Positions 31,974-44,166 are shown, numbered from the stretch's first letter. The stretch: 64,000 nucleotides of DNA from Ganoderma boninense (GCA_002900995.3 CM035304.1:1719498-1783497), one strand, 5' to 3'. Notes: generated from the letters alone by a model not told the origin. Numbers and translations are program-made.

Positions 31974-34385
31974 TTAATGTCCTCCGGTGATTTTCGAGAG
32001 AGACCGGATGTGCACTACGCCATCGTTATCTCCGGACGCCAGGAACTCACCGTTCGGGGAGAACGCGATGTGCGTCACGCGACCTTGTGCGCGCGTGTGC
32101 TCATCGAACTCCGCCGCACATGAACCGTCCTCCGTCCTCCACAGGGCGAAGGCCTGTCCTTCCCAGCTTGACCCAGTGGCGCCATGCTTCGCATCGGGAG
32201 AAAAAAACGTCTGCGCGACCTCGGATGCCACTCTCTCCAAAAACGCCGTCTCTTCCCCCGACTCCGCATCCCAAACTCTGGCAGACTTGTCGTCAGACGC
32301 GGACAACAGGGATCTGCCGACTGGCGAGAACGCAACACTGGTCACTCTCTTCCAGTGGCCCGTCAGCACAGCGAGCGCGGCGCCGGTCGCGACGTCCCAG
32401 GTCCGCACGACGCATGCGTCGAGGTTGTCGATTCCGAGGCCCGAGCGGTCGGCATTCCCATGGGCGGTGGCGACGCGCCTGCTCTCGGGGTCCAACGAAA
32501 ACGCGTTGACGGCGACGCCGTCGCGGTCCGGGTGGGACGGGAGCTTCTTTGGGAGTCCCCCAACAAGAGGCTCCCAGACGGAGCAACCATAGCAGAATAT
32601 CCATGCGAGATGGCGTCCATCGGGAGAGAACTGCAAGGACGATGGCGCCCCTGGGCCGACGTTGCGGTAGCTGAGCATATCCCGTTGCTGGAATGGATCG
32701 TGGCTGTCCCAGACTCGCACTGTCCCGTCCCTCGATCCAGAGGCGATCAGCCCGCCGTCGGGGGACCAGGCGCAGGTGGTGACGGCTCTCTTGTGGCCCG
32801 CAAGGTCCGCTAGTTTCTGGACGCCATGGGTGTTATTGATAGCCCAAATGACTGGCGTGTTGCCGCCGACTGACACCAGTCTTCGGTCGTCCGGAGACAA
32901 CGCGAGGTCGTTGACAGCGCCTTCGTGGGCTAGCCATTGCTGCAGGACTGTACGATGCGAGCTGTCCCAAAGGATAATGGTCCCGTCCAAGGAAGCGGAC
33001 ACCACCTGTTTGCTGTCGTGAGATGCGACTAGGCAAGTCACCGAGGATTCGTGTCCAAGTAGGTCTGGAGGGTGCAAGGGTGCCACTGTGCCATAAGATA
33101 AATTAGCTGACTTTAACAACGACAACTTCGACGCTAGACTTACTGTGCATGAATTTAATCGTAAGTAGCCCCCGCTCGCTCAACGTCGGAAAGGCGCGTC
33201 GAATGACTGAAGACCAAAAGTCGCCTCTTCCCGCCCTCTGGACGCCGACGACGTCGTTGACCAGAATACGAGGATTTGCGAATCTGAGGAGAGTCCCTTC
33301 CAAAACTTTGCATGCCTCCAACGAAGTCCCTGCGTGCGAAAGGCAAGACCCGAGCCTGGGGATGGGATCTGAGTTAAATTCCACTCGAACGCTTCTCAAA
33401 TGATTTCTCTCAACGCGCTCGAGGACGCGTGCAGATCCGCAGATGAACTGGTAGAGAGACTTGTTGGAGTTGTCCATTACGGGCTCGGAACCCACATTGA
33501 CCACGAGCACGAGGGATGTCAACTGCTTGGGCCAATTTATTGCCTTTTCCAAACGTTCTGGCAAGCCCATCAGGCGCGTCAGACGGGAGAAATGGAAATG
33601 TCCTGTGCAACGCACCGAAATACTCTGGGTAGTAATGTACTATTCCAAACCTCATGCTCCTCAGCGTCGCTGTGCTACGAGCGAGCATGTACTCCAATGC
33701 ACGAATGTCCACGGACGTGCTGACCTACGAAAAAAAAAACGCTCGTCATTGCCCCCCACTTCCTGTGCACGTAAATTAGGACTCTCACCTCCAAGGTGGA
33801 AACTTGCAGGGTACCTGGTTTGAGAAGGGCATGGTCGGATTCTCTCTTGGTCCGAAATGAGATACGGGAACACCTGAGGCTTTGGATGTTGGTTAGCGCG
33901 GAGACAAGCCCCGTGAAGTCGGACATGTCCTTGAAGGAGATTTGGTCCAGCTCGAGAGTGCGTATCCGGCTTCCGCATTTGCGGTACCACCGTAACACAG
34001 AGCGGTGGAGCGATAAGGAAGGAGTCTTGAGGGGAAGATGTGTGGAAGATCGAACTTCCATCGACCACGTTTGCAGGTTAGGGAGGGTGACGAAGATGTG
34101 CACGGGAATGACCTCAAGCGGGCGGATGTTGGGCTTGTCGTTGTCTTTCGGAATAGAGGCAGAAAGGATCACTTTCTGCACACGAGCGGGGATCCATGGG
34201 TGTTTATGAACGAAGTCTAGGTAGGACTCCATTTGCTTCGAAGTCCGGATGACGATGCTGGTGAAGAGATGGTAGCGAGCACGGGGCACGAATGCCGCGC
34301 ATGTAAGACAGAGCTGGTGAAGGGACTGGGGGTCGTCGCTGGCGTCGTCGATGATCGCTTCGCATACTTCTATGGGAAGCCACAT
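31974..34385 (-). CDS. F-box-like domain fused to WD40 repeats, 743 residues
   Basis: Four exons (34385-33789, 33724-33616, 33557-33144, 33085-31974) join in frame. Residues 1 to about 370 start MWLPIEVCEAIIDDASDDP and HQLCLTCAAFVPRARYHLF, the F-box-like opening of many basidiomycete proteins, followed by leucine-rich segments. The last 370 residues contain WD40 repeats with GH...WD spacing, for instance LVASHDSKQVVSASLDGTII, CAWSPDGGLIASGSRDGTVR and VAFSPVGRSLLSASDDKSAR. The exon junction that links the two parts (33143-33086 intron) is canonical and keeps frame, and the paralog at 52328 has the same order. An SCF adaptor using a WD40 propeller to bind substrate is a reasonable inference. 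Intact, unlike its paralog. Confidence 0.82.
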
Positions 34386-35080
34386 GATGTGAGGAGAAAG
34401 AGGGTGGCGAACAAGGAGCCCCTAGATGCTGAAGGGAGGGGATGCGTCTCGTCCTGCCGTCGTGTTCGGGGAACCCGGGAAGAGGTCTCGAAGGTACGGC
34501 GGGGAGGGATTTTGAACGAAGGCCGCAAACATACACCTGCCTTGAGGCTTAAGCTTTGGCAGCCGGCTCCACCTTTGACAAGGTTTCCGACTATCAGTCC
34601 TATGTGATCGAGATCGAGGAGAGTATCACACCCTTACCGCACCCAACGACGACTCGGAGAGCGGTGCGAGGCTGAGGGCTGGACCTAGGAAGGTGTAAGA
34701 AGGTAGCCTATTAGCAACGGTAGCAGTATCCCGGTTCATTGGCACGCATAGTATTGGACTATCGACCGATGCAGACCACACCGACGACCTGTCCTACGTC
34801 GTTCCTACTCGTTCTCGCCACTCGTGTTCCCCACGACTTCCAAGGGTACTTCCGAGGGAACCTCCGATGCGGAGGACTACGTCCATTACAGACGAGAGCG
34901 TCCAGAGAGGGCACATCAGGGTGCAAGAGAGAGCAAACCTAGGATACACCGGCCCGCGAAGCGGCAGAAGGAAAGCTGTCCAAGGCAATAACCTGGGTAC
35001 GCGCAGCTGTAACGATCCGGCAGGACGATGAATTACGGGCACGTACCATACAATACACCACGGCTGTCCATCCCGAAGGT
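34386..35080. other. intergenic, about 700 bp
   Basis: Upstream of the F-box/WD40 gene and downstream of the dehydrogenase gene, both minus strand. No conserved reading frame, TATA box or RNA was seen. Confidence 0.5.
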
Positions 35081-37431
35081 TCACGACCCTGCAGTCTGCG
35101 TCTCTGTCTCTGAAGAAGCTTCTCCATCTCGTGTCGCCGTCGACTCCCCCTCCTCCGTCTCCGCCGCCGCCTCCCTTGCTGAAGCCTCCTCCGCCTGGAC
35201 TCGCTCCTTGTCCCTCGCCTCCCACTCCTTCAACCGCACCTCATACCACTCCCACACCGCCCTCCCGACGGCCTCCCCACCGAACTCCCCGTCGTCCTCC
35301 AAGATGCTCTCCACGCTCGACTTCTCCTTCCCGCCCTTGCTCTCTTTGGGCTCAGGGAGCGGCACGGCAGGCTTGGGCACGTCGAACTGCACGACCGCAC
35401 ACTCGCGATAGAGCGCGCCCGGCTTGAGCACCTCGACGTTCGCGATCCGCGACGGGCCCGACTGCGCTCCCTGCGCAGGCGCCGCCTGCGCCTGAGCCTT
35501 CCGCACCTCGTCGTCCGCCGCGGCGTCGACCTTGAACTGCGCGCGCTTCAGCGGCGTGGGGAGGAACAGGCAGTGCAGCACCGTCTGGAGCGCGGACTCG
35601 CTCGTCTTCGTGAGCAGCAGCAGCGGCAGGAAGAGCACGATGTACGCGAGCGACCACCCGCGCTCGCCCGTGCCCAGCAGCGGCGCGACCGTGTCCCGGC
35701 GGCTGATGCCCGGGCACGCGGAGACGGCGAGGATGTTCGACGGGTGCGGGGCCGGGGGCTTGTTGGCGTCTGGCTTCTCCTCGGACTTGCGGTTCGGGAG
35801 CGAGTCGAGGATGCGCTGCAGGTGGCGGGTGACGATGATCGTGCGGAGGGCGCGCTGGCCCTCGGCGATGACGATCGGCTGGGTTGACGGCAGGGGGGTG
35901 GCTGGGTGGACGTGAGGAAGGTGGGGAAGGTGGGGAGCGCGGCGGCGTAGAAGGGGTTGACGACCGAAACGACTCGGATGTCCCGCTCGACGGGCGCGAC
36001 GAGCAGCGCGGGCAGGAGAAGGGTGGTGAGGAGGAACGACGCGAGAGACGCGGACTCGCGCTGCTCTGCTTCGCGCTGTTCCTTGTCTTTGCGGGCATTC
36101 CCGCCGAAGAACCAGATGCGTCCTATGCTAGGGTATTCGTGCGCGAAGATGAGCGCGTCTATGCGGGTATCGTTCTGGGTGAGGAATGAGGTGCAGAACT
36201 TGCGGATGGAAGTGGCGGATGTCAGGTCGCAATGCTCAGCGAATATGTTGTCATTCTTGGTTGTTGTGCGGAGGAGGGGAAGAATGAGAGATGGGACGGG
36301 ATGGGACAATGGGTAGGGTGACAAGGCGATGATGCTGGCACCTCGTTTTGCCAAGGCTGTCAGCGCAACGAGGCCTAAGGGCGTAAATGGTCCCTGGGGA
36401 AGCTAGTAAGTTATGACCAGAAGAACACGATCATGGGAGCAGAAGGCAGGAAATACTTGGAGCATACAGGCCTAAGGAGTCACAAATGCAAGGGACAAGT
36501 AGGCTAAGGTTGTCGATCTGGTGAGTCTCAAGACGGATGACAGTGACGAGCCTCCAAAAGGTCACCATCCTGCAGCCCTTGTTTCTTCACGCATGCGTCG
36601 AATGGCGCGTAAATCTAATGGTAGAGACTCGTCTCCCTACGGTCTCATCTCTTCCCGTGGGGGTGGATGGGACAAGCATGCGTGTAGTTTGTACCCTGTG
36701 TTGTGTCATCTACCCCCACGTATGAAGCTCGACACCCTGCGCAAGACGGCAACGGGAGGTCGTGAATGCAAGTCTTCTTCAAGGGAATTCATGACCTCGA
36801 AACCAGCCATTGTGCAGAAAAACGAAATCAATGAGAAAACGACGAACCCCTTCCATTGAATTTTGTACAGATGAATGGGAGGCCACCCCCACCTGAGGTC
36901 TTTTGCGGGCAGTCATCCATCTCAAGAGGGGAGCATGAGCCTCCAACATCCATATGCAGCGTACCAGACAATTTGGACACGTCTCATCCCTACTCGTTCT
37001 CATCCCATATTTATATTCTGTTCTAGGACGTGTTCAGGAGGTCTGGTTTTGCGAAGTTTCGAGATTAAATGTTTAAATTGGTTGCCATTGAAGAATGCGG
37101 ATCGAGGTCCAGCAGCTCGGCGCATTGCACATCCCCCAAACTAGTGACAGTATCTCTTCGACAAGCGAACACTGAACGGAAAACTCACCGTAAGAATGAC
37201 CACTCGTGCATGTAGGTCGCGCTCGCGGGTGGTGGAGCGACCTTGGGTGTAGGCATAGATTACGACGAAGACTGCAGCGGCAAGAGCAGCATGAGGCCAG
37301 TAGTTGAAGGGGAGAACTGTGGTTGCAGCTGTGTACAAGACTTGCAGGACCATTGGAGTTGGAGCCAGCCGACTACAGACAGACCGAGAGAGAGACAGAA
37401 GCGCAGAGGACAAGTTCAGAGCCAATGCCAT
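35081..37431 (-). CDS. short-chain dehydrogenase-like protein (Env9-like)
   Basis: Exon 1 (37431-37189) encodes MALALNLSSALLSLSRSVCS and a hydrophobic segment ALAAAVFVVIYAY, ending ARVVILT; exon 2 starts at 36393 with GPFTPLGLVALTALAKRGAS, so the splice reconstitutes the T-G-x3-x-L-G Rossmann motif of short-chain dehydrogenases. Later come DALIFAHEYPSIG, a hydrophobic LLTTLLLPALL, VVSVVNPFY, ALRTIIVTRHLQRIL, LAVSACPGISRRDTVAPLLG and a second membrane segment, then an acidic coiled tail. The layout resembles the Env9-type oxidoreductases of lipid droplets/ER. The connecting intron is 795 bp (36394-37188), far longer than others here. One frame break near 35890-35910, next to a run of six C, is needed to join the two halves of exon 2. 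Confidence 0.72.
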
Positions 37432-37563
37432 TCCTTCCACCGCTCCTCGTCATAGCCGGCACAGTGGCGCTCCGCGAGAATCGGAGCGCTCACAATACCG
37501 CTGCAGGCTCAGCGCTCCTATCGCGCGTGCTTTCCGTATGCGCGAGGCTTGCAGCTGGCCATC
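37432..37563. promoter_or_regulatory. bidirectional promoter region (132 bp)
   Basis: The dehydrogenase gene starts leftwards at 37431 and the F-box gene rightwards at 37564, so both promoters share this interval. No TATA box is visible. Confidence 0.45.
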
Positions 37564-39485
37564 ATGTCCTCGAACGCAATGCGACAACAGGATTCTTCCA
37601 ATACAGATACCTTGTCCACTGTGACTGTCGAACAATTCAAGTCCGTGATATCCGACCTCCAAGATCGTGCTGGACAACTTGAAAGCTAGTACATCTCCCG
37701 TTTCGTTCAGGATTCAACACATTCTACCACACGCATGTGAGTCGTCTATCACCCCATCGTTCGCTGCTCTCATGACCTGTAGCAGACCAAGATCATCAGC
37801 GTCTCACGAAGAGATTGACCACCTCGATTGGCTCAGGCTGCAGATGGAAGCTGCTTCGGATCGCGTAGCTCTCGCTACTGACCGAGCCAATCGTAACCTA
37901 GGACGCCTCCGAAACGCATATACCGCCATTAATTCCCTACCAGACGACATTCTTCACTCCATCTTCTCTTTTTTCATCGCGTTGAATGTCGTCCCCATCG
38001 CCAACGTCTGTGCTCGCTGGCGGAAGGTCTGCCTGGCTGCTCCCTGGCTCTGGCGACATCTTCGACTGGAAAACGACAAACAGTGGGATTACAGCCAGTC
38101 TCGACAATTCGTCCATCTGGCTTGCCTTGCCGGACATCCTCTCTCAGTTACCCTCGACAGCTCGTCCGCTGACGACCGAGTGGCCAAGCTTTTCCGCTCC
38201 ATAGTGCACCTTATCCAAGTCCTCGACATAAGATCGTGGTCCACCGACCATGATTGGTTCCGATTTGACTTCCCCTGGCTGGAAAGCCTTTCAGTAGACA
38301 TGGATAGATGTCACTTCCCCTGCCCATTTTCCCTCCCTGTTAGTCTCAACAACCTGACGACATTCTCCCTCTGTGGCTCCAAGCTCACCTCTTACCGAGC
38401 TCTATCTCACTATCCAGGCCTCACTACGCTCTCTCTAGGACACGACGACTGGGTGGACGATGGGAACATGCTGTCCGACGAACCTCTGTCTGAGGTTCTT
38501 CGTGCCCTTCCGGATCTGAAGTGTCTCAGGCTCCACAGAGTGCTCATGGCCCCGCAGGAGGTCCTTAGCCTCTCTCGCATGCCTCGTTCACCATCGACAC
38601 CATTCATACCCCTCCTCAGCCTCCGCGATCTCCATCTAGCCATGCCTCCAGGCCAACTATCCGCTCTGTTGAGGCACATTCAGACATCGCCTCACAATCT
38701 AAATCATGTCAGCATCACGGTAGACGCCTCAAATACGCAGCTAGGATCTTCCTACGGGGCCTCCTCCGACACCTTCCTCCCCTCGCCACTCCGGCAGACC
38801 CTTCCCGCACTATCCACATTCACTTCGCTCACCTTCGTCTTCTCCAACGGCGTCCTTCTGTCCGGGCGTGACGGGCTCGGAGTCGAGTATGGCGCGCTCA
38901 GCACACCTGCGACCATCCAGTTCCACTGGCCAATCTATGTCGATGACGGCAGCTCTCCTTTCACTGGCAGCCCACAACGCTCCTTCGACAACTTGGTCGA
39001 CTCCATCTTAGAGCAGGGACCGCTCTCCGAAGTCCAAACGCTCGCTCCCCCCTCATCGCTCAGATGTGCGTACTGCGGTGCGTGCCCCCTGACGATAACC
39101 ACGAACCAGTCGATCGGGTCCGTCAGCGGAGAGTGAAAAGAAAGAGTTGTCACGCCGTATCTCGGCTGGGTTCGAGCCTGCGGTGCGTGCCCCGCCACAT
39201 CCAGGACGCTCGTCCTGCAACGACGTGAATGTAATAACATAATAATAATTGGTCGCAGATCCGTCGCAGATCCGCGGAGTCGTCGACGACATCGTCCAGG
39301 CCCGCGCCGCGTCCTCAGTGAGCCTTGCGCCGGATCTCCAGCTCGTCGTGTTCAAAATGCCTATGCTCGAGAACGATCGGTTGCGGGGCCACTTGCCGGA
39401 GAGTGTTGAAGCCCCTAGCGGTGCGGAAGTTTGCCTTCGTCGGCTTGGCCTTGGAGATAGTGGGGAGGTGGCCTCTGGAGAGTGA
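37564..39485 (+). CDS. F-box protein with leucine-rich region
   Basis: Exons 37564-37688, 37783-39065 and 39259-39485 give 544 residues. After an N-terminal coiled coil (VEQFKSVISDLQDRAGQLES and LDWLRLQMEAASDRVALATD) comes the F-box INSLPDDILHSIFSFFIALN...VCARWRKVCLAAPWLWRHL, then LRR-like segments (VLDIRSW..., LTTFSLCGSKL, LTTLSLGHDDW, LKCLRLHRVLM). F-box proteins of this type bind Skp1 and present substrates to an SCF ubiquitin ligase. If the 193-bp third intron (39066-39258) is not used, the protein ends at 39136 after a short unrelated tail. The sequence after 39410 may be shifted: an alternative frame reads AVRKFAFVGLALEIVGRWPL and on to 39762. Confidence 0.72.
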
Positions 39486-39840
39486 TATTGTGGATTCGTT
39501 CAACGCTCAAGGTCTGGAAATATTGTGGGGGCAGTCGCATCGCCCGGAGACGTGGGAGAAGGTCCTTTGCGTTTGGCGATTAAGCTTGCAAAAGGCTGGT
39601 CCATATGGTACTGCCAGTTGGCTTAGGAAGATGTGTGTCCTTACCTGTTTTCGTCACCCGTGCTCTGTTTCGACAAAGCCACCGGACATTCTTCCACGCA
39701 GGACTTCTCGTCTGTCTGTCCGACATGAACCAAAAACCCATAAGAAAAAACCCAATTGCTGACTGATCCAACGCTGACATCATGCGGCCCTCGGGGAACA
39801 AACGAACGAATTCCGCAAGGTTCTAAGGACCGCCGGAGTC
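39486..39840. other. intergenic, about 360 bp
   Basis: Holds the possible alternative 3' coding sequence of the F-box gene (to 39762) and the distal promoter of the next gene. Nothing else seen. Confidence 0.4.
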
Positions 39841-39848
39841 TATATAAA
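39841..39848 (+). promoter_or_regulatory. TATA box of the NmrA-like gene
   Basis: TATATAAA ends 67 bp before the start codon at 39916, a fitting distance for a core promoter in this genome. Confidence 0.55.
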
Positions 39849-39915
39849 CCTCTGCGACCGTGTCCCTCGGAGGATTTGAACGTAGCGTGGACCACCAGCA
39901 TCACCACAAAGCGCT

Positions 39916-40965
39916 ATGGTGAAGTACGTTGTAACGGGCGCAACAGGCGGCCTCGGCTCGCAGGTGTTCAAGCACCTCCTCAAGCTCGTCCCACGTACGT
40001 CCTCCAAGTTTCTGTTTCTCCTCCAGTCGCAGCTTCCGCTCACAACTATGTCTGCGCGCGCATATATAGCACCCGACATCGTCGTCTCCCTCTACAACCC
40101 CGCCGGCGCGACCCCCGAAATACTCTCGTCCGGGGTCGAAGTCCGGCACGGGGACTACAACGACCCTCCGTCGCTCGACGCCGCCTTCGCGGGTGCACGG
40201 ACAGGCTGCTCCTCGTCTCTTCGCCGAGCATCGCGCACGCGCAGCGCGTCGCGCACCACAAGGCCGCCCTCGACGCAGCGAAGCGCGCCGGGGTCCAGCG
40301 CGTGTACTACACGTCGCTCGCGTTCGCGGGCGACAGCCGCGCGGCGGTCATGCAGGCGCATCTCGACACGGAGCGGTATTTGAGGGAGAGCGGGCTGGCG
40401 TACACGATCCTGAGGGAGGGGATCTACAGCGAGAGTTACCCGCTGTACTTCGGGTTCTGGAGCGGGACGGAGGGGGAGGACGAGGTGCTGGTGCCGCACA
40501 GCGATGGCGGGATCGCGTGGGTGTGTAGGGAGGACCTGGGCGAGGGCACTGCGAAGATCATGGTTGGAGTAAGTGTTCCGCATTGCTAAGGAAAGAGGAA
40601 ACTGTTTACAAATATTGAAATAGGGTGGCTACGAGAACGAGACCCGCCTGCTCTCGGGGTCGCGGACGCTGACGCTGGGCCAGATCGCTGATAAGGTCTC
40701 CAGTCTGCTTGGACGGAACATCAAGCTTGTTGTGGGGAGCGAAGATGACTACGTCAAACGAAACCGTGGGAGGAATGGCCCAAGAGGAGAGGAAGAATTC
40801 CTGCGAAAGTGGGCGACCACGTACAAGGCCATGGAGAGAGGCGAGCTGGACGTTGTGGATCCGTTACTAGAGGAAATTGTTGGAAGACCGTTGAAGCCAT
40901 TCGAGCACACCTTGAAGGAGACGTTGAATATCCACGGATCAGTCATGGAACAATATGCCAAGTAG
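39916..40965 (+). CDS. NmrA-like NAD(P)-binding protein
   Basis: Exons 39916-39994, 40070-40568 and 40624-40965. The N-terminal Rossmann motif is MVKYVVTGATGGLGSQVFKH; later come VEVRHGDYNDPPSLDAAFAG, LLLVSSPSIAHAQRVAHHKA, VYYTSLAFAG, AYTILREGIYSES and a C-terminal QIADKVSSLLGRNIKLV region. This fits NmrA-like atypical short-chain dehydrogenases (HSCARG/quinone oxidoreductase-2 type) that sense or use NAD(P)H. The catalytic Tyr-x3-Lys of classical members is not evident. The frame changes by one base at about 40193-40203, between AFAGA and DRLLLVSS; with that corrected the protein is about 305 residues. It converges with the ABC gene (133 bp between stops). Confidence 0.8.
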
Positions 40966-41097
40966 TTGATCCGTACATGCTGAATACTTCCATGTCGTCG
41001 ACAACACGTCTGTGTCTCTCTATCCAGTGCGGTATACGTCCTGGCCAATGGTATTCATGTGGTGACGAACTGGTAGACGGCAATACCAACACTCACT

Positions 41098-43062
41098 CTA
41101 GGGGAATATTTGCGTGCCCTCCCCTCCATCTAGTCTGAATCTCTCGACACCATCCTCCAGACTCCACGGCACCTCCTCCTCCCAATGGCTCACCACAATG
41201 CACGCCTGCTCCTCCGTGAGCCCTCCACCCCCATCGCGCAAGTACCGATGCGCCGCCTGCACCATCGCCTTGTCCATCCCCGCCCAGGCCTCGTCCAGCA
41301 GGACCAACGACGGTGCGCCCACCAATGCACGCATCAGAAGCACCATCGATTGCTCTCCAGGAGAGAGGGCTGCAAACGACTTCCTGAAGAACTTTTCGTC
41401 CGTCAACGTCTCCGGGTGTGTATGCCACTGACTTGGCCCAAGGTTGCGCATAACCTCATGTATCCTCCCAACGCGCCACTCTTCCTCCTGGCTCCCGCCA
41501 ACGAGCGGTGTACCGTCCTCTGCCATTCCGACGCCCTTCGCCCCCTTTGGCACAAAACCCCCATCGAACCCTGTCCCAATCGCATCCCACACGGACAGAT
41601 TGCTGCGGCGCGGATACGCGTTGAACAGCTCGGGCGACACGCGCCCGATCCGCCGATGCAGCAAAGGCGTAGCCCACTCCGCGCGCGGGCGGTCGAAGAG
41701 GCGGAGGCTGTCCGACTGCGTGTACGACTGCGGGTGCTCCCCGGTGAGGAGCGCGAGGAGCGTGGTCTTGCCCGCGCCGTTCTCGCCGATGAGATGCCAG
41801 CGCGAGTTCGCGTGGACGGTCCAGCGGATTGAATCGAGCACTTTGCGAGGGCCGTACTCGATGGTCACACCGGCCATGTCTACGAGCGGCGCGCCTTTTG
41901 TGCGTTCTTTGTAGCTGGGTGAATGCGAGTCGGGAGAGTCGGGATGATGCGGAGGCGGAGGCTAAGGGGGCGGCGGGCGTGAAGAGGGTCGAGTAGACGT
42001 CCTCTTTCCGCCCTGTGTGCACCCTCCCGCCATCCTCGATCAGAGCGACGTGGGTGGTCCAGTCGGGGAGCGGGTCTTGTTCGCGAAGGCCAATGATAAC
42101 ATGGGGTGAAGCTGGCTTCCTCTTGAGCTCTTCAAGGAGGGCTAGCAAGATTGCGCGCGATTTCGCATCCAGACCAGCTATGTAACGGACACGATGAGCC
42201 TTTAAATCTCATATGCTCTTCGCTCCTCACGAAAATGGGTCAAAAAGATATGATGGCAAGGGTTATGGGTGAAGACCTCGTTGAAAGGTTTCAATAGGAA
42301 GAAAGGAATAGACAGCTTTGAAATGTTGAAGGCGCAATGTAGATGAGACCACTCACTTAATGGCTCGTCCAAGAGCAACAACCTCGGGTCCTCCAAGAAC
42401 GCCTTCGCAATCCTCGCCCGCCGCGTCTGCCCATTGCTCAGCGCAACCATCGGCAAGTCCAGCAGGTTCCTCAGCCGCAACCTCCCCGCCAGGAAGTCGA
42501 ACCACGCCTGTCTCCTCTCCCTTGCCCTCAACACCTCCTCAGTCTCTAACTCCTTCTGCGCGTTCTCGTGCAGTGCAGGGATCGCGAGCGGGTGAGCCGG
42601 ACGCGCGATGTCCGGGAAGAACGTCTCGCGCAGCGTCTGCCGATCTCCTTCTCGCACCGCTCCGTACCGCGCCGTGAAGTCGTAGAACCCATCCCCAGAC
42701 GATGTCCCGCGGTGCGCGAAGCGTACCATGTGGACATACCGGTGTGGGTCCGCGTCCTCGAGGAAGGGGAACAGGCCCCCAGGTGGAGGTGCAGGGGGAG
42801 TAACGCGGTGCGTGCCCGTCAACGCACCGAACAAGGCGGTCTTGCCCGCGGCGCCGTCTGCGCCGACCACGGCCCACGACTCGTCGGGGTGGACTACAAG
42901 GGAGACGTCATGGAGAGTTGGTGCTTGCGAGCCGAGCTCGTAGATGGACGACTTGGGGATGTTTATGATGGGAAGGCTAGAGCCCGAGACATTTGCATTG
43001 CCAGACTGTAGCCTGATGTGAGGAAGACGAGGAATGCGTTTGAGCGGGTTAGGCCATCGCAT
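41098..43062 (-). CDS. soluble twin-ABC ATPase (yeast YDR061W / ModF-like)
   Basis: Exon 1 (43062-42357) and exon 2 (42177-41098) are separated by a 179-bp intron. The first ABC domain has a degenerate Walker A, GADGAAGKTALFGAL, a signature SNGQTRRARIAKAF and Walker B RLLLLDEPLTGLD. The second has Walker A GENGAGKTTLLALLTG, signature LSPGEQSMVLLMRAL, Walker B LVLLDEAWAGMD and the H-loop VVSHWEEEV. There are no membrane segments, so it is a soluble ATPase like bacterial ModF and yeast YDR061W, whose exact role is unclear. The ATG at 43062 (MRWPNPLKR) is the first in frame; a longer N-terminus may exist. One base must be adjusted near 41920-41990 to join the two domains. Confidence 0.78.
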
Positions 43063-43536
43063 TCCGTGATACTTCCCCGGGCGCCGTTGGAATGAGCCAG
43101 CCAAAGGGGTAGGAAAGAGATGGTAGTGGAAGGGAGAAGCATGGTCGTCGAGTCATCATGCATCATGGAGCGTCCGTCGACGCGGCGTTACATAAGAGAC
43201 GATGTTTTCGTAGAGTTCATGTGCGCCGTCAGGTCGGACTACAACAAAAATTGAAGGCGTAGACGAGCAGCAAGCATGAGGTAGTTCAAGGAAAAGCATC
43301 AATCCAAGGCCCCTCGACGAAACACGTGCACACAGATGTCCTTCATTTCCAACATAGCATGTTGCATTTGTGCATGGGCGTATTGCATTGCGTTGTACGC
43401 ATACATGGGACATGTCATGGGACGGCGGCAGGGGCAGCACTAATGGCTCAGAGTACATATGCATCCCGAGAGAGCGAAGTGAAGAGTGCGAGGTGATAGG
43501 ATAGACGACAGCGAGCGACAGACAAGGTTAAGACAT
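43063..43536. other. intergenic, about 470 bp
   Basis: Between the 3' end of the uL23 gene and the 5' end of the ABC gene, both minus strand. It must hold the ABC promoter; no motif stands out. Confidence 0.45.
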
Positions 43537-44166
43537 TTAGATGAAGCCAATCTACGAAAAAAGGGTGCGTTAGATCGGAACACTCGAAAAAAATGATAGT
43601 ACACACCTTGTTCGCAACGTCAAGCGCGTCGTGGTCGGCCGTCAGACGGACGTACGCCTTCTTTTTGCCATCGGGGCTGAGCGACGTATAAGTCATGCAT
43701 TATTCAGATTGGGAGACACAAACTCACCGGATGAGGGTGTTGACCTTCGCGGCCTGAACATCGTAGAGCTTCTTCACCGCATCCTTGATCTGACGCTTGT
43801 TTGCCCGAATGTCAGTGATGAAGACGAGTGTGTTGTGCTCCTCGATCTTCTTCATCGCCGACTCGGTGTTCAGTGGCGACACAATCGTCCTGAACTGGTC
43901 CATGCGAGGCGCATGGGGGATGGACTTGCGGGGGTACTTGGGGTTACGGGGAAGGCGGAGGTCTTTGGACGGTGGAAGGACACGGAGTAGCGAACTTTAC
44001 GCGCAGCGTGTGCGTGCGTGCCGTGGAGCGCGGCCTTTTTCGCGGCCTTGGCCTTCGCGTCCTTATCCGACGCTGAACGATTTGCATGAGTTTGGACGTT
44101 GAAATGGGAATGATAACATAACGCACCCTTGGTCGCCTTGCCCTTGGGAGTCTTCGTGGAGGCCAT
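43537..44166 (-). CDS. RPL25: 60S ribosomal protein uL23 (L25), one-base frame break
   Basis: Exons 44166-44127, 44072-43728, 43676-43607 and 43551-43537, introns 51-55 bp. The protein has the lysine-rich N-terminus ([15 protein letters not shown]), then [87 protein letters not shown] and the ending [12 protein letters not shown]. This is uL23, which sits at the polypeptide exit tunnel and binds 25S rRNA and SRP. The joined exons total 470 nt, one short of a full frame: a base is missing at about 43960, right after RPKT, in a stretch where a C run is expected on the coding strand. Both halves are otherwise perfectly conserved, so this is almost surely a sequence error. Expected length is 156 residues. 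Confidence 0.93.

Noticed and set aside
36521..36859. Open stretch of 112 codons inside the long intron
   Set aside because: No conserved sequence and it runs opposite to the host gene.
39160..39215. tRNA-like GGGTTCGAGCC
   Set aside because: The flanking bases do not form a T stem and no anticodon or acceptor stem can be drawn; it lies in a probable intron.
40046..40583. Arg/Pro-rich open stretches opposite the NmrA-like gene
   Set aside because: Antisense shadows of a GC-rich coding exon.
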